Assembly (NCBI GenBank): GCA_030490835.1 | Contig: CM059972.1 | Location: 54,789,563-54,853,562 of the forward strand | Reading direction: 5' to 3' | Length of the DNA stretch: 64,000 nt | Origin: Annona cherimola | Taxonomy: Eukaryota > Streptophyta > Magnoliopsida > Magnoliales > Annonaceae | Shown here: one piece after another, positions 1-11,555 of the stretch | Layout: the number at the start of each line of letters is the position of its first letter | How positions within the stretch are numbered: the stretch's first letter is position 1 | Position numbers and translations under genes: made by a program | Notes under the pieces: generated by a model | Databases searched by the model: none | Seen by the model: only the letters and a program-made list of their open reading frames with translations | What the model was told of the DNA's origin: nothing

Positions 1-1956
1 GGTTGCAAAGCTTGTAAACGCATTAGGCATATTATATAAAGGTAATCTCAAGCAACATATGTCACAACACAACTATATTATTAATTCAAGCATAAGAAAA
101 CCAAATATCATAAGCTATGAATTCAAATCCTACATATCTCTGTAACGCCCCATTCATAAAAATACTCAATAACTAATCAACGGCGCTACACAATCTAAGA
201 AAAATTCGGCAGCATCTCCCCATAACATACAAGTGGTAATATGGAATAGATGACCTGATATTCATAACATTTCCATCTGTAACATTCAATCCTGTTTATA
301 TACTTGCATTTTCATATAATAAGAACATTCATATAGAAGGAAATCATTACATATTTTCCTTACACAACAAACAGATATAATAGTCATGCATATGTGCATC
401 AACAAGGATTATAATCCAATCTAAAATACCAAATACATTATAGTTGTCAAAGCGAATCCGCCTAAGTAATTGTCTACATATATGATTATCAAAAGAGCAC
501 AAGTCTAAAAGAACTGAAATCAACATATTGTGCTAGGGTCTCTCATGTTTGATCTTCAACTTGTCCCATCCTTAAGTTCCCCTTCTGACCTGCGATCTAA
601 AAGCACAATAACAATGATATGAGTCTAAATAGACCCAGTAAGTAGATAGTGGTTAGCACAAAGTGCAAATAAAGCATAATGATGGATACTCATACAGTGA
701 TGAAGCTAATACACATGGGTCCAATACCCACTCCCAAGATCGTATACATATAACCATACACACAAATTGGCCAACACAACCAATCATCTACTCATGTCCA
801 TCAAGGGCCATGAACAACCCTCTTCTCATGTCAATCAGGGGCCATGAACAACCCTTACAACCAACTATTTGAGATAACGCATCATACATAACAGACAATG
901 ATACACATCGCAAACCACGCATACAACATCAACACAATTCAGATTCAACACATAGATCTGTCACACAAGCATTTGATCAAACACATGATAGGTGCGAAAT
1001 GAAAGAACCTTCAATTCATACTCTCGATTGGGGCAAATCAATTCACGTCACATTCCAACAATATAACAACTGCTAAGAAGTCTTATACATCATAGAAATC
1101 ACGCATTCAAAGTAAATTCACCATGAACCCTAACTGTTACGAACTCTACGCCTAATACAATGGAGTCGTTAGAAGCTATACCTTCCCTCTAGCCTGGTCC
1201 TCACAATCTCCCACCATAGGAAGGTTCAACCCATAAACATGACTTCAATTCCCATTAAAATCGAATTTACAATCATCCCAAGCAGGGACAATAACAAACA
1301 TGTAGAGATAGATGTGAAGAGGAGATGAAACTCAATGGATTTTGCTGTGATGGTTTGGATCTCCACTTGCTCTTCAATCCTTCCATGGATCTTTGGTTTC
1401 CTCCTTTTCTCCACAGTAACTACTCCCTATTTTGGTCTCTCCTGTATGGCCTCCAAAACTCCTTTGCACGCAGCCCTAGGTTTCTATTTATAATGGGTAG
1501 CTTACGCAGCACATGTACAGAAATCTGCATGCGTACGGATGCGTATTGGCGCCTAGGCGCCAACTCCCTGGAATAAATGTGACTTGTGACTTCAAAAACC
1601 TTTAGAAGTTTGCTTGCGTGTTAGAGATTCTGGTAAAGGCCTATAGAATTGCGCCTGGGCACCACTGGGCGGCGCCTGGGCGCCAACCCCGTGCTCCTTC
1701 ACTTGGCTCTGTTCTGCATTCGACTCGCTTGTGTGCTTGTAATTCTCCGTCCTTCCTGTAAAAATTACATAAACTAAATAAATGGACTAAAAATGCCTAA
1801 TTTATAGTAAAAATGCATTAAACTACATAATGCTCCTAAAATGCAAAGCTAGTGAAAATTTAGCTAAATGGATGCAAACTAAACCTAATCTCTTGGACTA
1901 ACACGCAAAAATAGTCTGAAATAGGCCATGATAACTCGTATTTTTACGAGTTATCA
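1..1956 (-). mobile_element. Athila-like LTR 'a', partial, interrupted by a solo LTR
   Basis: LTR of the repeated minus-strand family that recurs at 9666, 11556, 24974 and 54224. The window starts inside it. The LTR 5' terminus on the minus strand is the hairpin TGATAACTCGTA-AAAA-TACGAGTTATCA (1929-1956), followed on the plus strand by the reverse of a polypurine tract. A minus-strand TATAAATA lies near 1485-1495, so the promoter points left. It is split by the solo LTR at 141-1205. No coding potential. The assignment to Athila-like Ty3/gypsy rests on the tRNA-Asp-type primer site seen in sister copies. Confidence 0.85.
141..1205 (-). mobile_element. Solo LTR (chromovirus-like) with 5-bp target duplication
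   Basis: This 1065-bp block starts TGTAACGCCCC, ends GGTCCTCACA, and has a perfect direct repeat ATCTC on both sides (136-140 and 1206-1210). Removing it and one repeat restores the sequence seen in sister LTRs at 10397 and 49986. Read on the minus strand it ends GGGGCGTTACA, a common 3' terminus of plant chromovirus LTRs, which is why I orient it minus. There is no internal region, so it is a solo LTR left by LTR-LTR recombination. No coding sequence is seen. Confidence 0.88.
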
Positions 1957-3898
1957 AACCCCCAAACTTAAATGTTTCTAGTCTTCGAGCAACACATGCA
2001 AACACAATGAATGAATGAAATGAATGAATTTGGACTCCGTCAACTCAACCTGCTTCCCAATATGCTTCTATCAATCCATTTCTCTATTCAACATAATCGA
2101 GAATAATCTAAACTTGAAAAATCATCCATTTCTCAAAACAGGACATGCATATTCATTTATCATTCGCAAACCAAGTCACATGTAGATGATAGTATTCCTA
2201 GTACAAAGTGATAATTCAACATGCTAATCTTCCTCTTGATCAAAAGAAACTTGTTAGAAAATCAATACAAAACAGGTGAACCAAGGTTTAAGCTGAACTA
2301 ACTGGTCAAAGAACAAGGTAATCATTCACTGGATTCCATTTTGCCTAATTGCACATTCTTTCCTCCCCCAAACTTATTGCAAAACTCTCCTCACCATATT
2401 TCAGGATATCCAGAGATTTGTTTTTTTTTTTGGCTCCCCTCACCATATTTCAGGGTATCTGGGGAAAGTTTTCTTTTTAAAGCGTTCTTACTGTGATTTT
2501 TCTTTGCTTTTTTACACGAACCTTGACATTTGTTGATGCCAAGTCCCGGTTACTTAGCTTAGGTCAATCACCTCCTTTTATTATTTCGATGACTTGGTAG
2601 GGGTACTTGACATGCAAGAATTTTTTTGTGAAATATTACCATTTTTGAGACCATTAATTCCCTTAAAGCACGTGGTTCACATTTGTTTAAATCAATTCTT
2701 ATCATTTCAGTTGAAAAGATTAGCATGAAATTGAATTATAACAATGTACTATGAGATTTAGTCCAATTCATTCACATGTTACTTGCAAATTTCCTTAACA
2801 TATAATCCTTAGCCTGAATTTCTAATTTTTCATGAAATCGATTTCAAGTTAAAGTTTTTCTCAACCTTGCACATATTTCATCAAAATGGATTGAAACAAG
2901 ATAATTTTCACAAGAAAAATTTTACATGATATGCAATCTAAACAAAACATGGAAAACAAACCTACGACCGAGAATTATCACCCCCCTAAACTTGAGAGAT
3001 GCATTGTCCTCAATGCATGCAACTACATGAACCCTGCATGATCATAGACTGAGAAATAAATACAAAAAGATTATAAAATGGAAAGGACAGGTACTCACCT
3101 ATGTGTCTGATGCGGAGGAGTCGTCGTCGTCGCACTCACTTTCTTCACCAGGCTTATGTGAAGATTAACCAGCATAGGTTCAGAACTCGGGAGGTGTCAA
3201 TGGGAATGGTGGTAAAGCCTTATATCAATCTGTCGGTCCTCCATGAGTCTTCGAAAGTGTGCCTCCATAGCTCGATTGGATAGCTGTAGAAATCGATCTT
3301 GGGCTGTGTTAGATTCTCCAAGTTGGTCAACCTCACATTGGTTGGGAGCGGTTTAGAGCGATGTCACAAATAGGAAGAAGGAAGAATGAGCAGCAAAATA
3401 TTGAAAAGTGCACTGCAAGCTCGGCTGTCCAAGTCTTTACGCCCCAAATTTAATTCAAACAAGCTCTTCTTGGACAATCCAACTCAAGTTTCAAGCCATA
3501 TTATCGATACCACAAGTGCAGTCCATAAACTCCTCCCCCACTACATTAAACTCTTAGCCACAACAAATTAATGGAACAGCTTGAACAAAAATGTTACCCA
3601 CAAGCAACACATCCACATGCCCGCAAATATATGAAAAATGCAAACCACCCACTTGCACACCTTTTATTTAAAGTAATAAAATTGGTGAGTCAATAAAAGC
3701 ATTAAAACAAATTGCGTAGAACTTCAACGGCCCAAAATATGCAAAGATGGAGGATTTTGATATTGAAAATGATATCAACTAAGCAAACCATGGTTTTCAT
3801 CTCGACGGGCTCGAAAAATGATTTCCGTTGATATGCGGTAGCTCCCATAACTCCTCCGGGATCAAGAGTTATGGCCACTTGAAGTTGGCGTGCTGAAA
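1957..3898 (-). mobile_element. Internal region of Athila-like element, PPT side, truncated
   Basis: Non-coding sequence collinear with 21492-23430 and with 51100-52680. It begins with the reversed polypurine tract (AACCCCCAAACTTAAATG, 1957-1974) and carries the CCCCCTAAACTTGAGAGATGC segment near 2982. It lacks the gag remnant and primer site present in the longer copies. The match to the other copies stops at about 3898. Short open frames here, including a 61-codon one repeated in three copies, look like chance. Confidence 0.8.
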
Positions 3899-4084
3899 AC
3901 TTGACGAGCTGTGGTATATGTCTATTAAATTGCTCAATATTCCCACTTCGCTTAATCATTTTTTTTCACTAATTTTCATTTCCAATATGCGTTACACCTG
4001 AGTCTTTCATTTTATAAAATGTTTGATTTTATCCTTAGACGATTTCAAGTTATATTTATTAAGCTTAAAATTCGGGATTTCACA
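3899..4084 (-). mobile_element. Short LTR remnant between two element fragments
   Basis: The minus strand starting at 4084 reads TGTGAAATCCCGAATTTTAAG, a typical start of a plant gypsy LTR, and interrupts the copia gag stub to its right. The left part (about 3899-3935) resembles, with mismatches, the LTR start TGACGAGCTGCGTATATGTC of the Athila-like family. The middle is AT-rich and featureless. It is probably a rearranged scar of two truncated elements. Confidence 0.4.
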
Positions 4085-4371
4085 GACACTCTATCATATT
4101 CGGAAGCGGTAAGAGCACAAAACAGTGAGTTCATAGCTTTAGCGTTGCTCTTAACAGTTTTTACTTCCTCATCGGTCCATTTGGAAGCTCTTTCATCAAT
4201 AGGCAAAGTCACACCATCTTGGATCGCAATCCAAGAGTCCATATCTGTAGCCATGATGAGTTATTTCATACGTAGCTTCCAATAGCCGAAATTGTTCCCA
4301 TCAAACAATGGTGGCCTAGTAAAAGATTGGCCTTCGGCAAATGCAGGAACAGAAGTCGATTGGGATGCCAT
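4085..4371 (-). pseudogene. copia gag N-terminus (copia B), truncated
   Basis: Start of a SIRE-like Ty1/copia Gag in the usual place, about 50 bp beyond the primer site of the LTR at 4420-5988. The frame opens at 4371 and shows the N-terminal motifs FTRPPLFDGNNF and GYWKLRM, then ATDMDSWIAIQDG. An in-frame TAA follows the GYWKLRM segment. Homology ends at 4085, where the related plus-strand copy (63609 onwards) continues. Gag would form the particle shell in the cytoplasm; this stub cannot. Confidence 0.8.
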
Positions 4372-4400
4372 ATCAAAAGATCTCTTTGGTAAAACTCAAA

Positions 4401-4417
4401 GACCTGCTTTGATACTA
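4401..4417 (-). other. Degenerate primer-binding site of copia B
   Basis: Two bases beyond the LTR end the minus strand reads TAGTATCAAAGCAGGTC, matching the initiator-Met tRNA-type site TGGTATCAGAGC with two changes. It fixes the LTR as the 5' LTR of the gag stub to its left. Confidence 0.8.
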
Positions 4418-4419
4418 CT

Positions 4420-5988
4420 TGTTGGTCCCGAGTTAATGGCAATTACCTAAGAGGGGAGGGGTGAATTAGGTATTTAAAATTTTTCAACTTAAACAGAAAT
4501 TTTACCCCGGATTAATCTAGTCCCCTTTATGAAGAAACAAATGGAAAACAATATAGTGCTAAGAGCAGAAATAAACATCAACAAGCAAGATTTTATAGTG
4601 GTTTGGGCAACCTTCCCTACTCCACTCTTCCAAGCTCACACCTCTTTTAACTTGGGTTCCACTATGTATTTCACAAATACAACTAGAGCCACTGCTCTCT
4701 TCTAGATTCCAGCTCTAGGGGGCACCAACAATTCACAGCACAAGTAGGTGACGAGTTCCACTTCAATCACACACTACTTTGCTTACACTTGATCTTAGTT
4801 ACCCAAACTAAATCAAGTTCAATACAACAAGAGAAAGTAAAAGAAAGTTTCTACATGTTATTGGCATGTAGAGGCAGATTTGGCGCAGAGAAGAACTTGT
4901 AGCGTAGGCTTAATGATTAAGCAAATAGCGCTTGGCAGTTTGGAAGCAAGGTTCTTCTTCTAGATGTTGGCTTGATCACTTAATGCTCTTAGAGATGGGA
5001 GTTATGCTCATTCAATGAATTCTTAGCTACCCTCCACGTTCATATTGAATGCCTTTTATAAATGTTGAGGGAATCCGAACATTTGGAAGTAGGTGGCGCG
5101 CATTTAATGCGCCAATGTTTGAAAAATTTCCGACCGTTGCGACCCAAGTCGTAGGTGAAGTCGACTTCGGGTGCGACTTCGCCCAAGTCGCAGATGGAGT
5201 CAACTTCGGGTGCGACTTCGGCTGTCCGCAACTTCTTCAAGTTCTAGTCTGGGTTGACTTGGTCCTCGACTTGACCCAAGTCGCAGGTGAAGTCGACTTC
5301 GGGTGCGACTTCACTTCCACAGCTTTGCTTGATGAACTTGAAATCCTTGGGGATGACTTTGATCTTTTGATTTTCTTCAAATTAATGTTCTTCCCTTGAT
5401 AATATCTTTTGGAACTCAGTATAATCGTCCTAGCTTGATGTCCTTTAGCTCTGTTATTCGCAAACTTTGAATCCTTGAAATCTTGAATACTTGAATTTTA
5501 GAGCGCCTAATGATGTCCAAATATATGTTCATAATCCATCATGATGGATTCATGCAACCCTGATTGCTTTGATCTTCATTTGAGTGTTTGAGTCGTCTTG
5601 GCCTTCATCTTCTCTTGAATCTAGCATTAAGTCGACTTGTTCTGCAAGTTCCGTGCTGAAGTCAAAGCTGGAGTCGACTTGGTCTGCGACTTCACCCAAG
5701 TCGCGTGCGGAGTCGACTTGGGATGCGGCTTCGGTAGCTCTCGTCCCCGATTTCAACTCTGGACGAAAATGACACCTCGAAGTCTCCTCTTGAGTCGACT
5801 TGGGGATCGACTTAGCCTAAGTCGATGTCTGAGTCGACTTGGAAATCGACTTGACCTGTCATGCTTCATTTTTTCATTTCCATAACCTTTAATCATTTTC
5901 ACAAATATGTTAGTGACCAAAACTAACTCAAATTGATTTGTTAATCATCAAAACATAGACTTGGCTTATTTTCCACATGTTTCCAACA
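4420..5988 (-). mobile_element. copia LTR (copia B), minus strand
   Basis: 1569-bp LTR. On the minus strand it starts TGTTGGAAAC (5988) and ends GGGACCAACA (4420). The same family occurs at 40597-42198 (minus, solo) and 61682-63442 (plus). It contains many degenerate copies of the palindrome AAGTCGACTT (5130-5310 and 5630-5860), and a TATAAAAGG promoter box on the minus strand near 5050-5060. The right flank is ACCTT (5989-5993); the matching left flank is lost with the rest of the element. Confidence 0.9.
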
Positions 5989-6833
5989 ACCTTGACCCGA
6001 TTAGCCACCTTTCGCAAAATCTTGACTTTTTGTGGGTTTAACTGATTGCGGCCTCCACCCTTAGGATATATACAATATGCAATCAGTAATCGAAGGACCC
6101 GTAGCCTGGGGGACAAATCCATATAGTGGAGAAACTTTATGCCCGGATGGTACTTATGGCTGCTGGTAAGTTGGTTGTATATCTGTGTAAGTGACAACCC
6201 GTCTGGAATCGGTTCATTTTCTTTGGGTACCTCCAAAATATTAGCAATCCGATTGAGGGCATTACTCTTGCATGTTCCACTTCCAATTCTCAGGTTTATT
6301 TTAACCCCTTTTACATACGTACTGTGATATTCCTGATCCCATAAGTAGTAAAACAATCTGGTTAGATCAGGATATATCCGGTCATCTACTTTCAACAAGC
6401 TAGTCCATCCCTAAAAGTCTAGGAGCTCTTCAATCCCAAATTCATATTCACTCAAAAATTTGAAGTCGATGATTTTCAGAACAAAAATCTTGCATTCATA
6501 AAAATGCGGATAGAACCGACTATGTTGCCGTTTGGTTCTAAAGTAATCGGTAGGCATTTTTAGAACCTGTCCCTTATGTGTAGGTGTTCCTTGCCTGTTT
6601 CCTGCTGATTCTGTTCCACTGCTTGATTTCTCTGATGATTCCTCATTACGAGGAGAAGATATAGAGGGATTACCTTCCCGAAATTGTACCTGTCATCTTG
6701 TAGATGCAGTGGTTTCCTCTCAGACCCCTTTGGATGGCGTCTGTTGCCGTCGTGGCACTCCCTTGCCAGTGTTCGATTGGGATGGCCTCAAAATTGGTAA
6801 TTTTGTAGGCTTAACTATGGCTTTGGGTGCCAT
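5989..6833 (-). pseudogene. Post-pol retrotransposon ORF, broken (putative plant transposon protein type)
   Basis: A single minus-strand frame starting ATG at 6833 runs about 281 codons to the copia B LTR at 5988. Three in-frame stops interrupt it, two near codons 50-60 and one shortly before the stretch LKVDDRIYPDLTRLFYYL. The C-terminal half (VKGVKINL, NLTQIYNQL-like and RVLRLLIAYCIYPKGG segments) resembles the uncharacterised domain called putative plant transposon protein, often found in retrotransposons. It lies downstream of copia A pol in the same orientation, so it may be an extra 3' ORF of that element. Function unknown. Confidence 0.55.
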
Positions 6834-6879
6834 TGATTTAGAAAATGATTTCTAAGAGGATTTAGGGTGTATGCAAAGG

Positions 6880-7215
6880 AGTGAGGGAACTATGGGATGG
6901 AATGAGAGCTGAAAGAAGAGAAAGAGAGAGCTGAGAAACTGAGAGACAGTAAGATAGATCGAGAGAGGGAAAATGAGAGGAAATGAGATAGAAACAGAAA
7001 GCTAAGGAAGAGAGAGAGAGAGCTTGAGAGTTTGAGGGATAGTGAGAGAGATAGAGAGTGGAGAGTGAGATAGAGAGAGATGAGAGAGACGAGAGAGAGA
7101 GAGAGCTCGTGAGGCAGTGATGAGAGAAAAATGTAAGCTTGAGTGCGAGAGGGAAATGAGGAAGGAAGAAGAAGAGAGAAAGAGAAGAAAAAGAAGAGAT
7201 GGAAGAGAGGGTCGG
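6880..7215. repeat. Purine-rich GA tract
   Basis: About 330 bp of almost pure GA/GAGA/GAAG sequence on the plus strand. On the minus strand it is a polypyrimidine stretch just upstream of the ORF that starts at 6833. It could form triplex DNA or act as a pyrimidine-rich leader; neither is shown. Confidence 0.75.
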
Positions 7216-7235
7216 CGCGGCGGGTTAGTCCAAAT

Positions 7236-7352
7236 AACGCGCTGGAGTCGACTTTGCCCTAACCGAAGTCAACTTCGCCCCTGTGGAGTCGGCTTCGATG
7301 AAGTCGACTTAGGGGGATCGAAGTCGACTTGGTTCTATCGACTTGGACTCTG
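7236..7352. repeat. Cluster of GTCGACTT palindromes outside an LTR
   Basis: Five to six degenerate copies of AAGTCGACTT spaced about 20-25 bp, of the type that fills the copia LTRs, here lying between the end of copia A pol and the GA tract. They may be relics of copia A's own LTR or of a related insertion. Confidence 0.6.
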
Positions 7353-7372
7353 TATTCTTCCTAATTTTCTCC

Positions 7373-9660
7373 CCCTATCTAGATGAATCATATTTTGCTC
7401 CTAATCAATTTCAATCATACCCATATCATTTCTAATTTTGCAGAATGCTTCCTTTGCCAATGGTTTGGTGAAAATATCAGCAATTTGGTCCTCAATTTTA
7501 ACATACTCTAAATAAATATTGTGATTTTCAACATGTTCTCAAATGAAATTATGTCTTACATCTATATGCTTTGTTTTAGAATGCAATACAGAATTTTTAG
7601 TCAAACAAATAGCATTGGTATTATCACATCTTATTGGAATATCATGATAATCAATACCATAATCATCAAGTTGTTGTTTCATTCAAACTAATTGGGCACA
7701 ACAGCTCCCTACGACAATGTATTCGGCTTTCGCGGTAGATAGAGCAACACTAGTTTATTTTCTTGAAAATCATGAAACCAACATGTTTCCAAGAAACTGA
7801 CATGTTCTACTAGTACTTTTTCTATCTACTTTGTAACCGGAAAAATCCGCATTCGAGTAGCCGATTAGATTAAACGTTGACCCCTTTGGATACCATAACC
7901 CTAGATTAGTGGTTTTGATCAAATATCCAAAAAAAAATTTTACAGGTATTAGATGTGATTCTTTTGGACATTATTGGAATCTTCAACACATACAAACACT
8001 AAACAAAATATCCAGTCTAGAAGTAATCAAATATAGCAAGGATCCTATCATGCTTCTATATAGTTTTTGTTTAGTAGGTTTACCTTTTTCATCCTTGTCG
8101 ATCTTGATGGTAGAACTCATTGGCGTGTTTGCTCCTTTGCTTTTTGCATTCTGAACTTCTTCAATATTTCCTTGATGTATTTGGACTGATTTATAAAGGG
8201 TGTGTTTGGTTGGAGATAAAACTTTTGATGAAAAGTTTTTAGAGTAGAAGTTGTCAAATCAATAGAAAGTGATGTGATATAATAGGAGTAATGATGAGGA
8301 GTAAAGAGAATAAAATTAAAATAGATAGGTTAGTTGTATAGGTAGTTGTGTAGAAATGATTGAAAAGTAGGGTATTTTGTATAGAAAAATGTGAAAAAAT
8401 AATTAAAAAATAGAGTAATTATGAAGAGTGAAAAGTTTTAGATTGAAAAGTTTTAGTTGACACTTTTTTACTCTAAAAAAACACACCCAAAGATTCCTTC
8501 CGCTAGTTGCTTAATTTGCAATCCAAGGAAGAAGTTCAACTCTTCCATCATGCTCATTTCAAATTCACTCTACATAATCTCAGAAAATTCTTGGCACAGA
8601 GTTTCATTAATAGCACCAAATATTATATCATCTACATAAATTTGAACAATCAAAATATTTTTATCCTTATACTTGATAAATAATGTTGTATCAACTTTTC
8701 CTCTTTGAAAGTCATGATCAATCAAAAACTTACTTAACCTTTCATGCCAAGCTCTTGGAGCTTGTTCGAGTCCATAGAATGCTTTGGTTAATTTGAAAAT
8801 AAATTTTGATTGATCCTTTTCTTCAAATCCAGGAGCTTGTTCAACACATACTTCCTCATTTAAGTAACCATTAAAAATGCGCTTTTCACATCCATTTGAA
8901 ATAATTTAAAATTCATGTGAGAAGCAAAAGCTAGTAGGATACATATGGCTTCTAATCTAGCCACCGGAGTATAGGATTCTTCAAAATCAATTTTCTCTTC
9001 TTGGGAATATCCTTTGGCTACTAATGTTTCTTTGTTTCTTACCACAAGCCCACTTTCATTTAATTTGTTCCTAAAACTCATTTGGTACCAATAACTGTGC
9101 AATCCTTGGGTCTTGAAATTAGGTGTCATACATTATTTCTTTCAAATTGATTTAGCTCTTCTTGCATTGCAACTATCCAATTGTCATCATTAATAGCTTT
9201 ATTAATGGAGGTTGGTTCAATTTTAGACACAAAAGCAAATTCTCCACGGGTATTGTGTCTTGACCTTCTAGTTTTTACTCCTTCATAGATATTGCCAATA
9301 AGTTGTTCAATTGGATGGTCGTTTTTGAATTTTAAATCAGTTGGAAGTTTATGGGATTATTTCCTTCACTTACCCTTTCCTCCGTGAAATTCTCTTGCTT
9401 TGCTTCGGCTCCTCCTTGTTGTTCTAGTTGTTTCACTTTTAGGTTCCTTGATGCTTCATTTGCATCACTCAACTCATCCTCATTTTTAGGATTTTGGTTA
9501 AATTCATCAAATACAACATGTATTAATTCTTCTACTATTTGATTTTTTCTTATTAAAGACTCTATATGCTTTGCAATTTGATAAATAACCAAGGAATATT
9601 GCCTCATCACTTTTGGCATCTAATTTTCTCAAGTTTATTTTTCCATTGTTCAACGCATAG
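7373..9660 (-). pseudogene. copia A pol, 3' half: end of integrase, reverse transcriptase, RNase H
   Basis: Minus-strand Ty1/copia polymerase of SIRE-like type. From right to left: the integrase-RT linker, the RT domain with the segment [17 protein letters not shown] near 9090, [10 protein letters not shown] at about 8880, the catalytic YVDDIIFG near 8625, and a copia RNase H ending ADIFTKPLAKEAFCKI near 7450. A polypurine stretch AGGGGGAGA follows at about 7366-7375. A frameshift follows KSAFL, a TAG lies near 8575, and the MITE at 8198-8488 sits between RT and RNase H. The N-terminal half continues at 55773. The enzyme would copy element RNA into DNA; this copy is dead. Confidence 0.9.
8198..8488. 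mobile_element. Tourist-like MITE, copy 1
   Basis: 291 bp starting GGGTGTGTTTGGTTGG and ending in ACACACCC, with the 3-bp duplication AAA on both sides (8195-8197, 8489-8491). Removing it restores the copia A RNase H reading frame. It is similar along its whole length, and identical in length, to the element at 50271. The right inverted repeat is degenerate. The termini are typical of PIF/Harbinger-derived Tourist elements. It has no coding capacity. Confidence 0.88.
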
Positions 9661-9665
9661 CATGT

Positions 9666-11102
9666 TGATGAGCTGCGTATATGTCAATTAAAATGCTAGC
9701 TATTTACGCAAGTATACGTGCCGTGTCAAGTAATAAAGAGTGAGCAGAGTATCGTTCCCACGAGGATTGTGTTAAACGGAATAGCACCTTGAATCTCAAT
9801 TGTCTAAGTGAATTGGTAGAATAAATGAGAGTTTTCTTTTAAAGAATAAAATAAACTAAACAAAACAGTAAACGACCAGAGTTGGATGGAATATTTCTGA
9901 GATTGCCTTGAGATGATAAAGATAGGTGGGAATATAAATTCATTGAATCATAGCTATGTTATTTGGTTCCAATTAAGTTAGTTGTGCAGAGATTACGAAT
10001 CTAGGTTCATTCATATTCATATATGTCTTTCAACACATACAAACCTAACCAAGTTTTAGTCATGTGCTATGTTCCCATGCATACAAGTAAAATAAGGTTG
10101 ATAACCATATAACCTAATCATGATTACACAGGTTTAATAGGTATATTCTTATCTATATTAACATCTAACACAACATGAGTTAGAATACCTGTGCCTTATA
10201 TATGGATCTTATTCAAATCCCACTTTTCCAAGCATAAATCTGAATATTAGATCAATCCACAAGGTTGCAAAGCTTGTAAACGCATTAAGCATAATATATA
10301 AAGGTAATCTCAAGCAACATATGTCACAGCACAACTATATTATGAATTCAAGCATAAGAAAACTTAAATATCATAAGCTATGAATTCAAATCCTACATAT
10401 CTCCCACCATAGGAAGGTTCAACCCATAAACATTACTTCAATTCCCATTAAAATCGAGTTTACAATCATCCCAAGCAAGGAGAATAACAAACAGGTAGAG
10501 ATAGATGAGAAGAGGAGATGAAACTCAATGGATTTTGCGGTGATGGCTTGGATCTCCACTTGCTCTTCTTTCCTTCCTTGAAGCTTTGATTTCCTCCTTT
10601 TCCCCATAGCAGCCACTCCCTATTTTGGTCTCTCCTCTGTGGCCTACAGAACTCCCTTGCACGCAGCCCTAGGTTTCTATTTATAATGGGTAGCTTGCAC
10701 AACGCATGTGCAGAAACCCGCGCACGTACGGATGCGTAGTGGCGCCTAGGTGCCAACTCCCTGGATGCAATAAATTGTGTGAAGTGTTGGAGATTTTGGC
10801 AAAGGCCTGTAAAATGGCGCTTGGGCGCCAATCCCATGCTCCTTAACTTTGCTCTGTTCTACATTCGACTCGCTCGTGTGCTTGTAATTTTTCGTCCTTC
10901 CTGTAAAAATGAATGAAACTAAATAAAGCAACTAAAAATGCCTAATTTATACTAAAAACGCATAAAAACTACATAATGCTCCTAAAATGCAAAGCGAGTG
11001 AAAATTTAACTAAATGAATGCAAACTAAACCTAATCTCTTGGACTAACACGCAAAAATAATCTGAAATAGGCCATAATAGCTCGTATTTTTACGAATTAT
11101 CA
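9666..11102 (-). mobile_element. Athila-like LTR b (left end of the array)
   Basis: 1437 bp from TGATGAGCTGCGTATATGTC to TTTTTACGAATTATCA on the plus strand. The minus-strand TATAAATA is at about 10678-10686. It is shorter than its sisters because about 100 bp downstream of the promoter (the part containing a second TAGGCGCC-type segment) is missing. No coding sequence. Confidence 0.88.
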
Positions 11103-11555
11103 CACCCCCAAACTTAAATGTTGCTAGTCCTCGAGCAACACATGCAAACACAATGAATGAATTTGGACTCCGTTAACTCAACCTGCTTCCCATTATGCTT
11201 CTATCAATCCATTTCTCTATTCAACAAGATCAAGAATAATGTAAACTTGAAAAATCATCCATTTCTCAAAACAGGACATGCATTTTCATTTATCATTCGT
11301 AAACCAAGTTACATGTAGATGATCGTATTTTTAGTTCAAAGTAATAATTCAACATGCTAATCTTTCTCTTGATCAAAAGAAACTGGTTAGAAAATTAATC
11401 CAAACAGGTGAACCAAGGTTTAAGCCGAACTAACTAGTCAAATAACATGATAATCATTCACTGGATTCAATTTTGTCCAACTGCACATTCTTTCCCTCCC
11501 AAACTTATTGCAAAACTCTCCTCACCATATTTCCCCGACAACGGCGCAAAAAACT
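11103..11555 (-). mobile_element. Internal region 1, deletion derivative (453 bp)
   Basis: It starts with the reversed polypurine tract (CACCCCCAAACTTAAATG type) and jumps, after CTCACCATATTT, directly to the reversed primer site CCCCGACAACGGCGC. About 3 kb present in internal region 2, including the gag remnant, is missing. It is the smallest unit of the array and resembles a TRIM-like derivative. Confidence 0.85.

Noticed and set aside
1325..1576. Recurrent 60-110 codon frames in the Athila-like LTRs (1325, 20814, 50103, 55085)
   Set aside because: They lie antisense to the LTR promoter and leader, differ in length and frame between copies, and show no domain.
3386..3571. A 61-codon frame conserved in three Athila-like internals (also 22914-23099 and about 52165-52350)
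   Set aside because: It lies antisense to the element, its conservation equals that of the surrounding non-coding sequence, and it has no recognisable motif.
4420..5988. Native 3' LTR of copia A
   Set aside because: It is followed on its own strand by a primer site and gag, so it is a 5' LTR, and no polypurine tract precedes it. A shared LTR in a tandem arrangement remains possible.
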